Shown piece after piece: positions 8,765-16,919 of a DNA stretch of 64,000 nt. Position numbers and translations under genes: made by a program. Source of the DNA: Streptomyces sp. Je 1-332 (GTDB taxonomy: Bacteria; Actinomycetota; Actinomycetes; Streptomycetales; Streptomycetaceae). The DNA is taken from assembly GCF_040730185.1 (NCBI RefSeq), contig NZ_CP160402.1, positions 6,386,001-6,450,000 of the forward strand, given 5' to 3'. The first letter of the stretch is position 1. Every line of letters starts with the position of its first letter. The notes below the pieces were generated by a model. The model ran no database searches. It saw only the letters and a program-made list of their open reading frames with translations, and was not told where the DNA came from.

Positions 8765-8923
8765 TCAGCCGGAGCAGGCCGTGCGCTGCGCCTCGTGCCA
8801 CTCACACACGGGGCACAGCGTCACACCCTTGTACGACTCCGGGTACTCGGTGGGCTCACGGCACAGCACACACTCGGCGAACGGACCCGCGCAGGAGTCG
8901 GTGGAGTCTGTGGTGGCGTCCAT
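8765..8923 (-). CDS. Small zinc-ribbon-like protein
   Basis: A 52-residue open reading frame starting MDATTDSTDSCAGPF. It contains two CxxC pairs (CVLC and CPVC) spaced by about 16 residues, plus further cysteines at 11 and 50 and a His after the second pair, so a small zinc-binding fold is expected. It is tightly packed between the ABC gene and the deacetylase gene and has the local codon bias. No known function; conserved small Cys-rich proteins of this type are common in Streptomyces. Confidence 0.6.
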   Translation of the reverse strand: MDATTDSTDSCAGPFAECVLCREPTEYPESYKGVTLCPVCEWHEAQRTACSG

Positions 8924-8932
8924 GTTGTCAGC

Positions 8933-9805
8933 CTAGCCGCGTGCGCGAGCCTCCCCCGCCGCCCTGATCTGCTCCGACACCCGGACGAAGCGGAAGCCGC
9001 GCTCACGCAGCTTCGGGACGATCGTCCGCAGGGCGCGCTCCGTGGTGGGAGCCGCGCTGCGGGTGCAGTGCATGACGACCACCGAGCCGGGCCGCACCCC
9101 GTCGAGCACCTGCCGGGCCACCGCGTCGGCGTCCGTCGCGAAGGCGTCGCCGCTCACCACGTCCCACTGCACGGCAGTGACGCCGCCCGGAGCCAGTGCC
9201 CGCAGCGCCCGCTTGTCGTAACAACCGCCGGGGAAGCGGAAGTACGGCACCTGGCGCTCGACGCCTGCCTTGCGGAAGGCGGCGAAGGCACGTTCCACGT
9301 CGGCGCGCATACGGGAGGCGGGGACGGTCGGCAGCCCGTAGCAGCGGTCGGTGAAGGCGTAGTGGCTGTACGAGTGGTTGGCGACCTCGAAGAGCGGGTC
9401 CCGGCCGATGTCCTTGGCCTGCGCCGGGTACTCCTCGGCCCACCGCCCCGTCATGAAGAACGTCGCGGGTACCTTCAGCCGGCGCAGCGTCGACACCAGC
9501 GCCGGATTGTCGAACCGTTCACCCGCCGCGGCGCGTGCCCCCTGGTCGGCGGTCATGTCGGCGTCGAAGGTGAGCGCGACGGCGGGGGCGGCGGACGCGG
9601 GGGAGCGGGGGGCGTTCTTGAAGACGGGGGTGAGGCCCGCGGGGCCGGGGGCGAGCGTCGCCGGGCGGGGCGGTGCGCTCGCGGCGGGGCGCGCGGCCTT
9701 GTCGCGGTCGCCGGGTGCGGGGTCCGTGCCGCAGGCGGCGAGTGCGGTGAGGGCGAGTGCGGTCAGGGCGCAGGCGGCGGTCTGTGTCCGTGTCGGGGCG
9801 ATCAT
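8933..9805 (-). CDS. Polysaccharide deacetylase (NodB family) lipoprotein
   Basis: A 290-residue protein. The start MIAPTRTQ is followed by a signal peptide with a lipobox ending LTALAAC, so it should be a lipoprotein outside the membrane. An upstream ATG in frame was rejected because it would bury the signal. The NodB domain (about residues 75-285) shows VALTFDAD (motif 1; usual TFDD), NHSYSH (motif 2, metal-binding His), RFPGGCYD (motif 3) and VVVMHC (motif 5). It should remove N- or O-acetyl groups from cell-wall or other polysaccharide. The motif 1 change from DD to DAD is common in actinobacterial members. Confidence 0.87.
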   Translation of the reverse strand: MIAPTRTQTAACALTALALTALAACGTDPAPGDRDKAARPAASAPPRPATLAPGPAGLTPVFKNAPRSPASAAPAVALTFDADMTADQGARAAAGERFDNPALVSTLRRLKVPATFFMTGRWAEEYPAQAKDIGRDPLFEVANHSYSHYAFTDRCYGLPTVPASRMRADVERAFAAFRKAGVERQVPYFRFPGGCYDKRALRALAPGGVTAVQWDVVSGDAFATDADAVARQVLDGVRPGSVVVMHCTRSAAPTTERALRTIVPKLRERGFRFVRVSEQIRAAGEARARG

Positions 9806-10191
9806 CTGGCGAACGTATCGACATAAAAAGGACAAACTGCCAAAGGTGGCGGTTACGCTGCCCAGCACTGCCCCGGACGGCCGAACCACCGGCTGTGAAA
9901 CTTCCGGGCAGTGCCCCGTAACCACACCTCATCGAAGGCATCGTGCGCGGCGGCCGCCCACGACTCACGCGTCGTCGACATCGAGCGCGGCGCCTTCACG
10001 GCACGTGCCCGGCAGGCACCCGGCACGCGCCCGGCTGGCACCCGGCACGCACCCGGCGCGTCTCACAGCTCGTTAGCCGCGCCGGCGCCCGCGGCGAGCT
10101 CCCCCCCGGGAAACCCGGGCCGATGAAGTCAACACCGCCTGACGTCAGGGTTGTTGACGAGTTGACGAGCCTCAGTCGCCCCACGCGGCCC
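9806..10191. other. 386-bp intergenic region with repeats
   Basis: Between the deacetylase start and the hydrolase stop lies a stretch with CACCCGGCACGC-like direct repeats (about 9995-10055), a run of C followed by a CCCGGGaaaCCCGGG hairpin (10106-10119), and the inverted repeat listed at 10128-10158. A 42-codon leftward frame (9853-9981, MSTTRESWAAAAHDAF) has a weak GAAGG site but no recognisable relatives. I see no convincing gene here. Confidence 0.5.
10128..10158. promoter_or_regulatory. Long inverted repeat, possible operator or terminator
   Basis: Arms GTCAACA and TGTTGAC enclose a perfect CTGACGTCAG centre; the right arm is one base shorter than the left. It lies 33 bp past the stop of the leftward hydrolase gene and about 320 bp upstream of the deacetylase gene. 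There is no T-run after it in either direction, so a protein-binding site is as likely as a terminator. Confidence 0.4.
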
Positions 10192-10881
10192 CTAGATCCA
10201 GCCGTCCAGCGACCCCATGTACGCGTCGAAGTCGTCGCGGTGGATGGTGTGCCCGGCGCCCTTGACCGTCCGTACCTCGAACCCGCGCCCCTCCAACTCC
10301 CCCCTCAGCTCGTCGGACACGAGGAAACGGGGGTCCGCGACCTGCACCAATGACGGGACCGTCGGCGCGGCGGGCGTGCGGTCGACGGCGTTCGGCCCGG
10401 AGAGGGCGAGCGCGGTGTCCGGGTCCCAGGCGGCCAGCGTGGCGACCTCGACGTCGAGGTCGGCGTCATCCCAGCGCGGGTTCAGATTCGCGATCGTCGT
10501 CCGGGTCGCGTTCCGGAACTCGACGAACACGGAAGGGTCCACGCCCGCCGCACCGAGCGCCCACGCCGGGTCGGAATAGACGGCCCGTACCGGCGCGAGC
10601 CGCTCCACGGCGAGGGCCAGCGCCATCCCGCCCAGCGAGTGCCCGAGCGCGAGTTCCACCCCGCTCGGGACGGTGTCGACCAGGTCGTCCGCGAATATCT
10701 CCGGGCTGTAGGGGCCGCGTCCGCTCGCCCCGTGCCCGCGCAGGTCGACACCGATCACCCGGTACCCCTTGTCGGCGAGGGCGGGCCCCACGCGGCGCCA
10801 GGTGCGGTGGTCCGACATGATGCCGTGGACCAGGACGGCGACGCGCTCGCCGCTGCCCCATTCGCGGGTGTGCAACTTCAT
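10192..10881 (-). CDS. Alpha/beta hydrolase
   Basis: A 229-residue single-domain hydrolase. The oxyanion-hole region LVHGIMSDHRTW, the strand-6 block VDLRGHGASG, the nucleophile elbow GHSLGG (Ser) and the late GAGHTIHRDDF (catalytic His) are all visible. The lid is small. The family covers esterases, lactonases and related enzymes, and no substrate can be read from the sequence. The region upstream of its start holds five 15-bp tandem repeats. Confidence 0.85.
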   Translation of the reverse strand: MKLHTREWGSGERVAVLVHGIMSDHRTWRRVGPALADKGYRVIGVDLRGHGASGRGPYSPEIFADDLVDTVPSGVELALGHSLGGMALALAVERLAPVRAVYSDPAWALGAAGVDPSVFVEFRNATRTTIANLNPRWDDADLDVEVATLAAWDPDTALALSGPNAVDRTPAAPTVPSLVQVADPRFLVSDELRGELEGRGFEVRTVKGAGHTIHRDDFDAYMGSLDGWI

Positions 10882-10933
10882 GGTGATGGCCTGCTTTCCA
10901 ACGTCTTGCCTTGCGGTTTTCTCTCTCGAACGC

Positions 10934-11008
10934 CTTGCTTTCCGGCGTCTCGCTTTCCGGCGTCTCGCTTTCCCGGGTCTTGCTTTCCAGTGCCTCGCAT
11001 TCCGGCGT
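10934..11008. repeat. Five 15-bp tandem repeats, intergenic
   Basis: Five consecutive imperfect copies of a 15-bp unit (consensus ctcgctttccggcgt) fill half of the gap between the MFS gene stop and the hydrolase start. They lie in the 5' region of the leftward hydrolase gene. No coding frame fits. Confidence 0.85.
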
Positions 11009-11032
11009 TCGTACGTTGCCCTTGCCGATGCC

Positions 11033-12358
11033 TCAGCGAACTCCGCGTATCGGACGGACCGCGAGCGCGCCGAGGACGGACAGGACGGCGCCCGCGATGA
11101 ACAGGGCCGTGTAGCCGCCGCCGTCGCTGCCTCCGCAGAGCGTGACGATGACCGAGGCGACGAACGGGGCCAGGATCTGTGGGCCCGCCTGCGCCATGTT
11201 CAGTACGCCCAGATCGCGGGCCGCGTCATCGGCGCTCGGCAGGATCATGGACACGAGCGCGTTGTCGACGGCCATGAAGCAGCCGAAGCCGAGGCCGTTG
11301 AGGGCGGCGAAGACGATCATCGCGGTCCAGTTCGGCGAGACGGCGGGGATGAGGAGGGCGACGGCCGAGATCACCGCGGAGGCCGCGACGAACAGCTTGC
11401 GCCGGTCCATCCGGTCCGAGAGCACACCGCCGACGACCGTGGAGACGGCCATCGCGACCGCGCTGATGGGCGCGAGGACGGCGACGGCGTCTTCCGGCTC
11501 CATGCCGGAGGGCAGGGCGATGTGGTCCTGGAGTATGTAGAGCTGGTAGCCGAAGACGCAGAAGTAGCCGAGCACGAGCAGTGCGCGCCCGATGAACGCC
11601 CAGCGGAAGTCGCGGTGACGCAAGGCGCCGAGGAACGCCGCGAACTGCTTCTTGAGCGGAGCCGACGTGGACGCATCCGACTTCTCCTGCAGCGGGGTTG
11701 ACTCTTTCCGCGCGGGTGACTTCGGCTTCTCCCGGGCGAAGGCGGTGAACAGCGCGGCCGAGAGCGCCACGAACAGGCCGAGCACCAGATATCCCGTACC
11801 GAGGTGGTCGGCGAACGCCGAACCGATGAGCGCGCCGAGGGTCGAGCCGATCGGCAGCCCGATGCCGACGGCCGCGGATGCCCTGCCGCGGGCGGCGAGC
11901 GGCACGCGGTCCGGGACGATCGAGGTGAGGGCGGCCTGGAAGACGTTCATCACCGCCTGCCCCAGACACCAGGCGATCGTCACGAGCAGCACCGTCCGGA
12001 CCCCGCCGAGCAGGGCCATCGCGCCGACGGCGGCCATGCCGCCGCCCAGGATCCAGGGATTGCGCCGGCCGCTGCGGTCGGAGAGGGCGCCCGCCACGGG
12101 GTTGAAGATGGTGGCGAAGACCGCGCTGACGCCGCTGACGAGGCCCAGCATCGCGACCTTGTCGGCCTTGTCGATGTGCTCGATCTGGAGGGGCAGCAAC
12201 ACGCTGCCCACGCCCACGTAGAGCGTGTACATCGCGGTGTTGGCCAAGGTCAGGAGGGGCATGAGGCCGCGGGGGGTGCTGGGGGTGCCGGATGTGCCGG
12301 TGGTGTCGGTGGTGCCGGCGGCCGGGGGCGGCTGGTCCTGGTGAGCGGAAAGGGCCAC
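11033..12358 (-). CDS. MFS transporter under LacI control
   Basis: A 441-residue major facilitator with about 12 membrane segments. The loop 2-3 signature GALSDRSGRRNPW is clear and there is a charged central loop near residue 225. The start is the GTG at 12358, preceded by GAGGAGG; the upstream extension lacks any membrane character. It is divergent from a LacI-type gene at 12510, with twin CACGTG-centred sites between them. This layout fits a sugar or sugar-derivative transporter. The GNPWILGG-like segment recalls sucrose/GPH-type carriers, but the substrate is unknown. Confidence 0.85.
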   Translation of the reverse strand: MALSAHQDQPPPAAGTTDTTGTSGTPSTPRGLMPLLTLANTAMYTLYVGVGSVLLPLQIEHIDKADKVAMLGLVSGVSAVFATIFNPVAGALSDRSGRRNPWILGGGMAAVGAMALLGGVRTVLLVTIAWCLGQAVMNVFQAALTSIVPDRVPLAARGRASAAVGIGLPIGSTLGALIGSAFADHLGTGYLVLGLFVALSAALFTAFAREKPKSPARKESTPLQEKSDASTSAPLKKQFAAFLGALRHRDFRWAFIGRALLVLGYFCVFGYQLYILQDHIALPSGMEPEDAVAVLAPISAVAMAVSTVVGGVLSDRMDRRKLFVAASAVISAVALLIPAVSPNWTAMIVFAALNGLGFGCFMAVDNALVSMILPSADDAARDLGVLNMAQAGPQILAPFVASVIVTLCGGSDGGGYTALFIAGAVLSVLGALAVRPIRGVR

Positions 12359-12405
12359 GGTGCCCTCCTCCTCAGAAGGTCGGTCGTGACGACCGAAGGG
12401 GTGGG

Positions 12406-12431
12406 TGACACGTGTAACTTGACACGTGTAA
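12406..12431. promoter_or_regulatory. Twin operator sites for the LacI regulator
   Basis: The 12-mer TGACACGTGTAA occurs twice (12406-12417 and 12420-12431), separated by 2 bp. Each copy is centred on the palindrome ACACGTGT. The pair lies in the 151-bp gap between the divergent MFS and LacI genes, about 50-75 bp before the MFS start, a natural position for LacI-family repression of both. Confidence 0.65.
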
Positions 12432-12509
12432 GTGCAATTCCTAGCACCCACCCCACGCCCGCACCAGAGCCGCGGCGGGAAAAAGTCGCAGTGAAAGGAT
12501 GGGCAGCGG

Positions 12510-13748
12510 ATGAACGGCAGTTCGGACCCGCAGAGGGGTGGCATGTCAGGTCCTCAGACAGGTAGGGGTGGGGCTGCGGGGCCTCGGGGGAGCGGGGTGT
12601 CTGCTCCTCAGACAAGCGGCGCTTCAGGTCCTCAGAGGAGTGGCGCAACCGGGGGCAGCGCAACCGGGAACAGCGCGCCCGTAAACCGCGGCGGAGAAGG
12701 AGGCGGAGGCGGAGGCGGTGGCGGAGACACGCCGCCCCCGACCAGCACCTCCGTCGCCCGCCTCGCCGGTGTCTCACGCGCGACCGTCAGCTACGTCCTG
12801 AACGGCTTGGCCGCGGGGCGCGTCAGCGACGCCACGCAGGAGAAGGTTCGCGTGGCCGCCGAGGAGCTCGGATACGTCCCGCACGCCGCCGCCCGCTCCC
12901 TGCGCTCCGGCAGCAGTGGGCTCGTACTGATCGCCGTGCCCGCCGATACGGTGCCCGCCTTCGGGCCGCTGTTCACGGGCTTCGTCGCCGCGTTCCAGGC
13001 GGAGTTGCAGGCGTACGGGTACACCGGTGTCCTGCACGGTGCCAGTGCCGGGAACGCCCCGCGGGACGCCGCCCGTGCCTGGGCCGAGCTGCGGCCCGCC
13101 GCCGTCATCGCCATGATCGGCGCCCCGCTCGACGAGGCCTCCGTCGAGACGCTGAAACGCTCGGGCACCTCCGCCGTCGTCTCCTACGGGCCGCCGCCCG
13201 CGCCCGGCGCGCACGGTATCGCCATGGACCAGGAGGAGGTCGGCGCCGTGGCCGGTGCGCATCTCCTCGGAGCCGGGCATAGGCGTATCGGCGTCGTCGT
13301 CCCGGTCGAGCACGGCCTCGCCATGTTCAGCGCGCCGCGCCTCGCGGGCGTTCGGTCCGCTGCCGCCGCGTATCCCGACGCGCGGGTGGAACCGGTCGAG
13401 CTCGCCTACACGGTGGAGTCGGCGGCCGAACTGGCGGCTCGGTGGAGGGACTTGGGCCTGGACGCCGTCTTCGCCTACAACGACGAGTACGCCATGCTCC
13501 TGATGCGGGCCTTGCAGGACACCGGCATCGACGTCCCCGGTGAGGTTGCCGTGGTCGGCGCGGATGATCTGCTGCTCGGCAGGCTGCTGCGGCCGAGACT
13601 GACGAGCGTACGCATTGAACTGCCCCCACCCGCCGAGGTGGCCGCCTTGGTCGACCGCCTCATCCGCGAGCCGGACACACCGCCGACGGTGCACGGGCGA
13701 TCGACGGCGCACATCGAGGCCAGGGAGTCCAGCCGCAGGCAGGGGTGA
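12510..13748 (+). CDS. LacI family transcriptional regulator
   Basis: A 412-residue regulator. The helix-turn-helix and hinge helix are at about residues 79-130 (VARLAGVSRATVSYVLNG, then AAEELGYVPHAAARSLRSG). A periplasmic-binding-protein-like ligand domain follows to the C-terminus. The first 75 residues are an unusual Gly/Ser/Pro/Gln-rich extension with repeated SGPQ/SAPQ blocks; LacI proteins normally begin with the DNA-binding domain, so translation may start later. It is divergent from the MFS gene and probably controls it through the twin sites at 12406-12431. Confidence 0.85.
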   Translation: MNGSSDPQRGGMSGPQTGRGGAAGPRGSGVSAPQTSGASGPQRSGATGGSATGNSAPVNRGGEGGGGGGGGGDTPPPTSTSVARLAGVSRATVSYVLNGLAAGRVSDATQEKVRVAAEELGYVPHAAARSLRSGSSGLVLIAVPADTVPAFGPLFTGFVAAFQAELQAYGYTGVLHGASAGNAPRDAARAWAELRPAAVIAMIGAPLDEASVETLKRSGTSAVVSYGPPPAPGAHGIAMDQEEVGAVAGAHLLGAGHRRIGVVVPVEHGLAMFSAPRLAGVRSAAAAYPDARVEPVELAYTVESAAELAARWRDLGLDAVFAYNDEYAMLLMRALQDTGIDVPGEVAVVGADDLLLGRLLRPRLTSVRIELPPPAEVAALVDRLIREPDTPPTVHGRSTAHIEARESSRRQG

Positions 13749-13840
13749 GACTTCAACCAGCAGTCGGCAATTGGCAGGCCAACAACTGACTTGCAGAAAG
13801 CCACAACTGACGTGCCGACACTTAACGAAAGGCCTCACCC

Positions 13841-14254
13841 ATGCGCTCGACCCTCTACAACGTTGCCTTCGACTGCGCCGACGCATTTGAACTGGCCCAG
13901 TTCTGGAGCAAGGTGGTGGGCCACCCGCTCAACGACGACGACCTCCCCGGCGAATCGACCGCGGCCATCGCCCTTCCCACCGGACTCCACCTCTACTTCG
14001 CCGAGGTCTCGGAGCCGAAGACCCAGAAGAACCGCGTTCACCTCTGCCTGCGGCCCGATAGCACCCGTGACGCCGAAGTGGAACGGCTCCTGGGGATAGG
14101 TGCGACCGTGGCGGCAGACCGCCGGAACGCCGACGGCTCGGGCTGGGTGGTCTTTACCGACCCCGAGGGCAACGAGTTCTGCGTGCTGCGCAGCGCGGCG
14201 GAGCGTGCGGCAGGCGAAGCGGCCAGTTGTGACCGTGCCGATGCCGCCCACTGA
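13841..14254 (+). CDS. VOC (glyoxalase-like) family protein
   Basis: A 137-residue protein with the two beta-alpha-beta-beta-beta modules of the vicinal oxygen chelate fold: VAFDCADAFELAQFW at the start and GWVVFTDPEGNEFCVL near the end. The motif DPEGNEFC is typical of glyoxalase-like domain proteins in Streptomyces. Metal ligands and substrate are not clear. It stands alone between the LacI gene and the sphingomyelinase. Confidence 0.8.
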   Translation: MRSTLYNVAFDCADAFELAQFWSKVVGHPLNDDDLPGESTAAIALPTGLHLYFAEVSEPKTQKNRVHLCLRPDSTRDAEVERLLGIGATVAADRRNADGSGWVVFTDPEGNEFCVLRSAAERAAGEAASCDRADAAH

Positions 14255-14413
14255 CCGCAGCAGTTGGCCGGCATCCTGAGCGGCTGCCCCCGAGTGTCCG
14301 GCCCCCCGCCCTCCCCTTTGTTCACATGCAGTATCCCCAGAAGTGGCAGCGGCTGGTTGGATGTGCGACGACCACCCCCGTTCGGACGTTCACCCCCGTT
14401 CTCAGGAGATTCA

Positions 14414-15409
14414 GTGCCGCACCCAGCGTTGCGCAGGACGCACGCCGCCGCGATCACCACGGTGCTCGCCGCGGCCACACTCGCCGCCGTCGCTCCGTCC
14501 GCGACCGCCGCCGACGCGCATCCCGCCTCTGCCGACACTCCCGCACTCAAGGTGCTCTCGTACAACGCGTTCCTCTTCAGCAAGAACCTCTACCCGAACT
14601 GGGGCCAGGACCACCGCGCCAAGGCCATACCGGCCGCGGACTTCTTCCAGGGCAAGGACGTGGTCGTCCTCCAGGAGGCTTTCGACAACTCCTCGTCGGA
14701 CGCGCTGAAGGCCAACGCCGCGAACCGCTACCCCCACCAGACCCCCGTCATGGGCCGAAGCAAGACCGGCTGGGACGCCACCGGTGGGGCGTACTCGGCG
14801 GTGACTCCGGAGGACGGTGGCGTGACCGTCCTGAGCAAGTGGCCGATCCAGCGCAAGGAGCAGTACGTCTACAAGGACGCCTGCGGCTCCGACACGTACT
14901 CCAACAAGGGCTTCGTCTACGCCCAGTTGGACGTCAACGGTACGAAGGTGCACGTCGTCGGCACCCATGCCCAGTCCACCGACCCCGGTTGCGGTTCCGG
15001 TGAGGCGGCCGCGACGCGCTCGCTGCAGTTGAAGGAGATGGACGCCTTCCTGGACGCCAAGAACATCCCGGCGGGTGAACAGGTCATCGTGGCGGGGGAC
15101 TTCAACGTCGACTCCCACAGCGGTGAGTACGCCTCGATGCTCGCCGACGGCGGTTTCACCCCCGCCGACGGCCGCGACGGGCACCCGTACTCCTTCGACA
15201 CCCAGGACAACTCCATCGCGTCCGAGCGCTACCCGGACGACCCCCGCGAGGACCTGGATTTCGTCCTGCACCGCAAGGGCCACGCCCGCCCCGCCACCTG
15301 GCGCAACGAGGTGGTCAAGGAGCAGAGCGCGCCCTGGACGGTCAGTAGTTGGGGCAAGGAGTACACCTACACCAACTTGTCCGACCACTATCCGGTGATC
15401 GGTTCCTAG
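14414..15409 (+). CDS. Secreted sphingomyelinase C
   Basis: A 331-residue protein with a signal peptide ending near APSATAADA and a DNase I-like endonuclease/exonuclease/phosphatase domain. Characteristic blocks are LKVLSYNAFLF, VVVLQEAFDN (metal-binding Glu), GTHAQS, AGDFNVDSH and the final LSDHYPV (catalytic His). It should hydrolyse sphingomyelin (or other choline phospholipid) to ceramide and phosphocholine outside the cell. The GTG at 14414 has an AGGAG site; an upstream ATG would precede the signal peptide. GTTC repeats just upstream include one unit resembling a PHO-box element, so phosphate control is possible. It converges on phoX. Confidence 0.88.
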   Translation: MPHPALRRTHAAAITTVLAAATLAAVAPSATAADAHPASADTPALKVLSYNAFLFSKNLYPNWGQDHRAKAIPAADFFQGKDVVVLQEAFDNSSSDALKANAANRYPHQTPVMGRSKTGWDATGGAYSAVTPEDGGVTVLSKWPIQRKEQYVYKDACGSDTYSNKGFVYAQLDVNGTKVHVVGTHAQSTDPGCGSGEAAATRSLQLKEMDAFLDAKNIPAGEQVIVAGDFNVDSHSGEYASMLADGGFTPADGRDGHPYSFDTQDNSIASERYPDDPREDLDFVLHRKGHARPATWRNEVVKEQSAPWTVSSWGKEYTYTNLSDHYPVIGS

Positions 15410-15411
15410 AG

Positions 15412-15445
15412 CCTGACCCGAGCGCCCCTGGGCGCTCGGGTCAGG
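15412..15445. terminator. Bidirectional hairpin terminator
   Basis: A perfect 16-bp stem (CCTGACCCGAGCGCCC with its exact complement) closes a 2-base loop, 3 bp after the sphingomyelinase stop and 16 bp before the phoX stop. Placement between convergent genes and stem strength indicate a terminator for both, without a T-run, as is usual in Streptomyces. Confidence 0.88.
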
Positions 15446-15460
15446 GCCGGTCAGGTCAGG

Positions 15461-16825
15461 TCAGGTCCGGTGCCAGGGGCCCGTCACCGCGAACGTGGTG
15501 CCGGGGGTATAGCAGTTGATGTACATCGTGTCGTGGTCCGGTGAGAACGAGACGCCCGCGAACTCGCCCCACTCGGGCTCATCGGGGGTGCCGATGTTCT
15601 GCCGGCCGCGCGCCATCGCGTAGACCTCGCCCCGGCGCGTCAGGCCGTACACGTGCTGGGCGCCGCCTCCGTCCTCGGCCACCATCAGGCCGCCGCTGGG
15701 CGCGAGGCAGATGTTGTCGGGGGACTCGCCGGGCAGCTGGATTTCGGTGCTCGGGCCGAAGACGATCACCAGGGTGAGACGGCGTTTCGTCGGTTCGTAG
15801 CGCCAGATCTGCCCGAAGTGGTCGGCCGCCGAGCCCTCCCCGCTGCGGGCGAACGACGACACGAAGTAGACGGAACTCCCGCCCCAGTAGCAGCCCTCCA
15901 GCTTCTGCGCGTGCGTGACGCCCTTGGGCCCGAAGTCCTGGAGGCGGATGGGGGTTTCGGCCGCGAGCGGGTCCGGTACGTCGACCCATTCGATGCCCGT
16001 GAAGCACGCGCCCGTCTCCTGGACCGCGGACAGGTCGGGTACACCCGGCACCCGCATCGCCTGCAGCTTGCCGCCCGCGCGGAGCGAACCGCGGCCGCCC
16101 TCGGGCTTCTTGGGCAGGAAGCGGTAGAAGAGGCCGAAGGGCTTCAGGAAGGCGTCCTCGGTCTCGTAGACCACGCCCCGTCTGGGGTCGACGGCGATCG
16201 CCTCGTGCTGGAAGCGGCCCATCGCGGCGAGCGGCACGGCTCCGGTGCGGCGCGGGTCGACGGGGTCGACCTCGAAGATGAAGCCGTGGTCCTTGGTGTA
16301 GCCGTTCGTGCCTGCCTTGTCCTCGGTCTCCTCGCACGTCAGCCAGGTGCCCCAAGGCGTTGGCCCACCCGCGCAGTTGACCGCGGTCCCGGCGATCGCG
16401 ACGCGCTCGCTCAGGACGTTGTTGTGGCGGTCGAGCGCGAGCGCCGTACAGCCGCCCTTGCCCATCGGGTCGTAGGTGAGGCCCTTGACCGTGGGCACGG
16501 GGACTCTGCCGTCGTAGCGGTTCTCGTGGTTGCGGACGAGATGGGTGCCGCCCTTCCTCCCGCGGAAGGCGGCCATGCCGTCGAAGTTGCTCGGCACCTT
16601 GCCCTCACCGGAGGGCAGTTCGTCGCCCTCCCGGGAGAGGACCTTGTAACGGAAACCTTTCGGCAGATCGAGCAGCCCGGCGGGGTCGGGCACCAGCGGC
16701 CCGTACCCGGCCTTGCCCTGCGCGGCAGCGCTCCCCGCGAAGAGTTCCGTGAGCGCACCGGTGAAGGCGATTCCCGCACCCACCGCACCGGTACGGGCTA
16801 GCACTTGCCGTCGTGTCGTGGACAT
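15461..16825 (-). CDS. phoX: PhoX-type alkaline phosphatase/DUF839 protein, Tat-exported
   Basis: A 454-residue protein. The N-terminus MSTTRRQVLARTG is a Tat signal with the twin arginine, followed by a hydrophobic stretch and an AAA cleavage region. The body is a PhoX (DUF839) beta-propeller with the hallmark blocks VRNHENRYDG, WGTWLTCEETED, GRFQHEAIAVDP and the late ESPDNICLAPSGGLMVAEDG. PhoX enzymes bind Ca2+ and Fe3+ and release phosphate from organic esters outside the cell. Facing the sphingomyelinase gene, it could use the phosphocholine that enzyme releases. A PHO box could not be confirmed. Confidence 0.85.
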   Translation of the reverse strand: MSTTRRQVLARTGAVGAGIAFTGALTELFAGSAAAQGKAGYGPLVPDPAGLLDLPKGFRYKVLSREGDELPSGEGKVPSNFDGMAAFRGRKGGTHLVRNHENRYDGRVPVPTVKGLTYDPMGKGGCTALALDRHNNVLSERVAIAGTAVNCAGGPTPWGTWLTCEETEDKAGTNGYTKDHGFIFEVDPVDPRRTGAVPLAAMGRFQHEAIAVDPRRGVVYETEDAFLKPFGLFYRFLPKKPEGGRGSLRAGGKLQAMRVPGVPDLSAVQETGACFTGIEWVDVPDPLAAETPIRLQDFGPKGVTHAQKLEGCYWGGSSVYFVSSFARSGEGSAADHFGQIWRYEPTKRRLTLVIVFGPSTEIQLPGESPDNICLAPSGGLMVAEDGGGAQHVYGLTRRGEVYAMARGRQNIGTPDEPEWGEFAGVSFSPDHDTMYINCYTPGTTFAVTGPWHRT

Positions 16826-16919
16826 AAAAGGTCGACCTCCTGCTGGCGGACAGGAACATGACCGGATGTGTGTACCACGCGCCTGGGCGTGCGGGAACCA
16901 CGCGCGTAGCGGTGAGTCG

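Noticed and set aside
9853..9981. 42-codon leftward gene in the 386-bp gap
   Set aside because: Only a weak ribosome-binding site, no recognised relatives, and repeats just upstream. Kept as a note only.
12774..13886. A 370-codon leftward open frame
   Set aside because: Antisense to the LacI gene and spans into the VOC gene. No domain seen.
14380..14413. A full PHO box before the sphingomyelinase
   Set aside because: GTTC units are 8 and 10 bp apart instead of 11, and only one matches well. Left as a weak suggestion.
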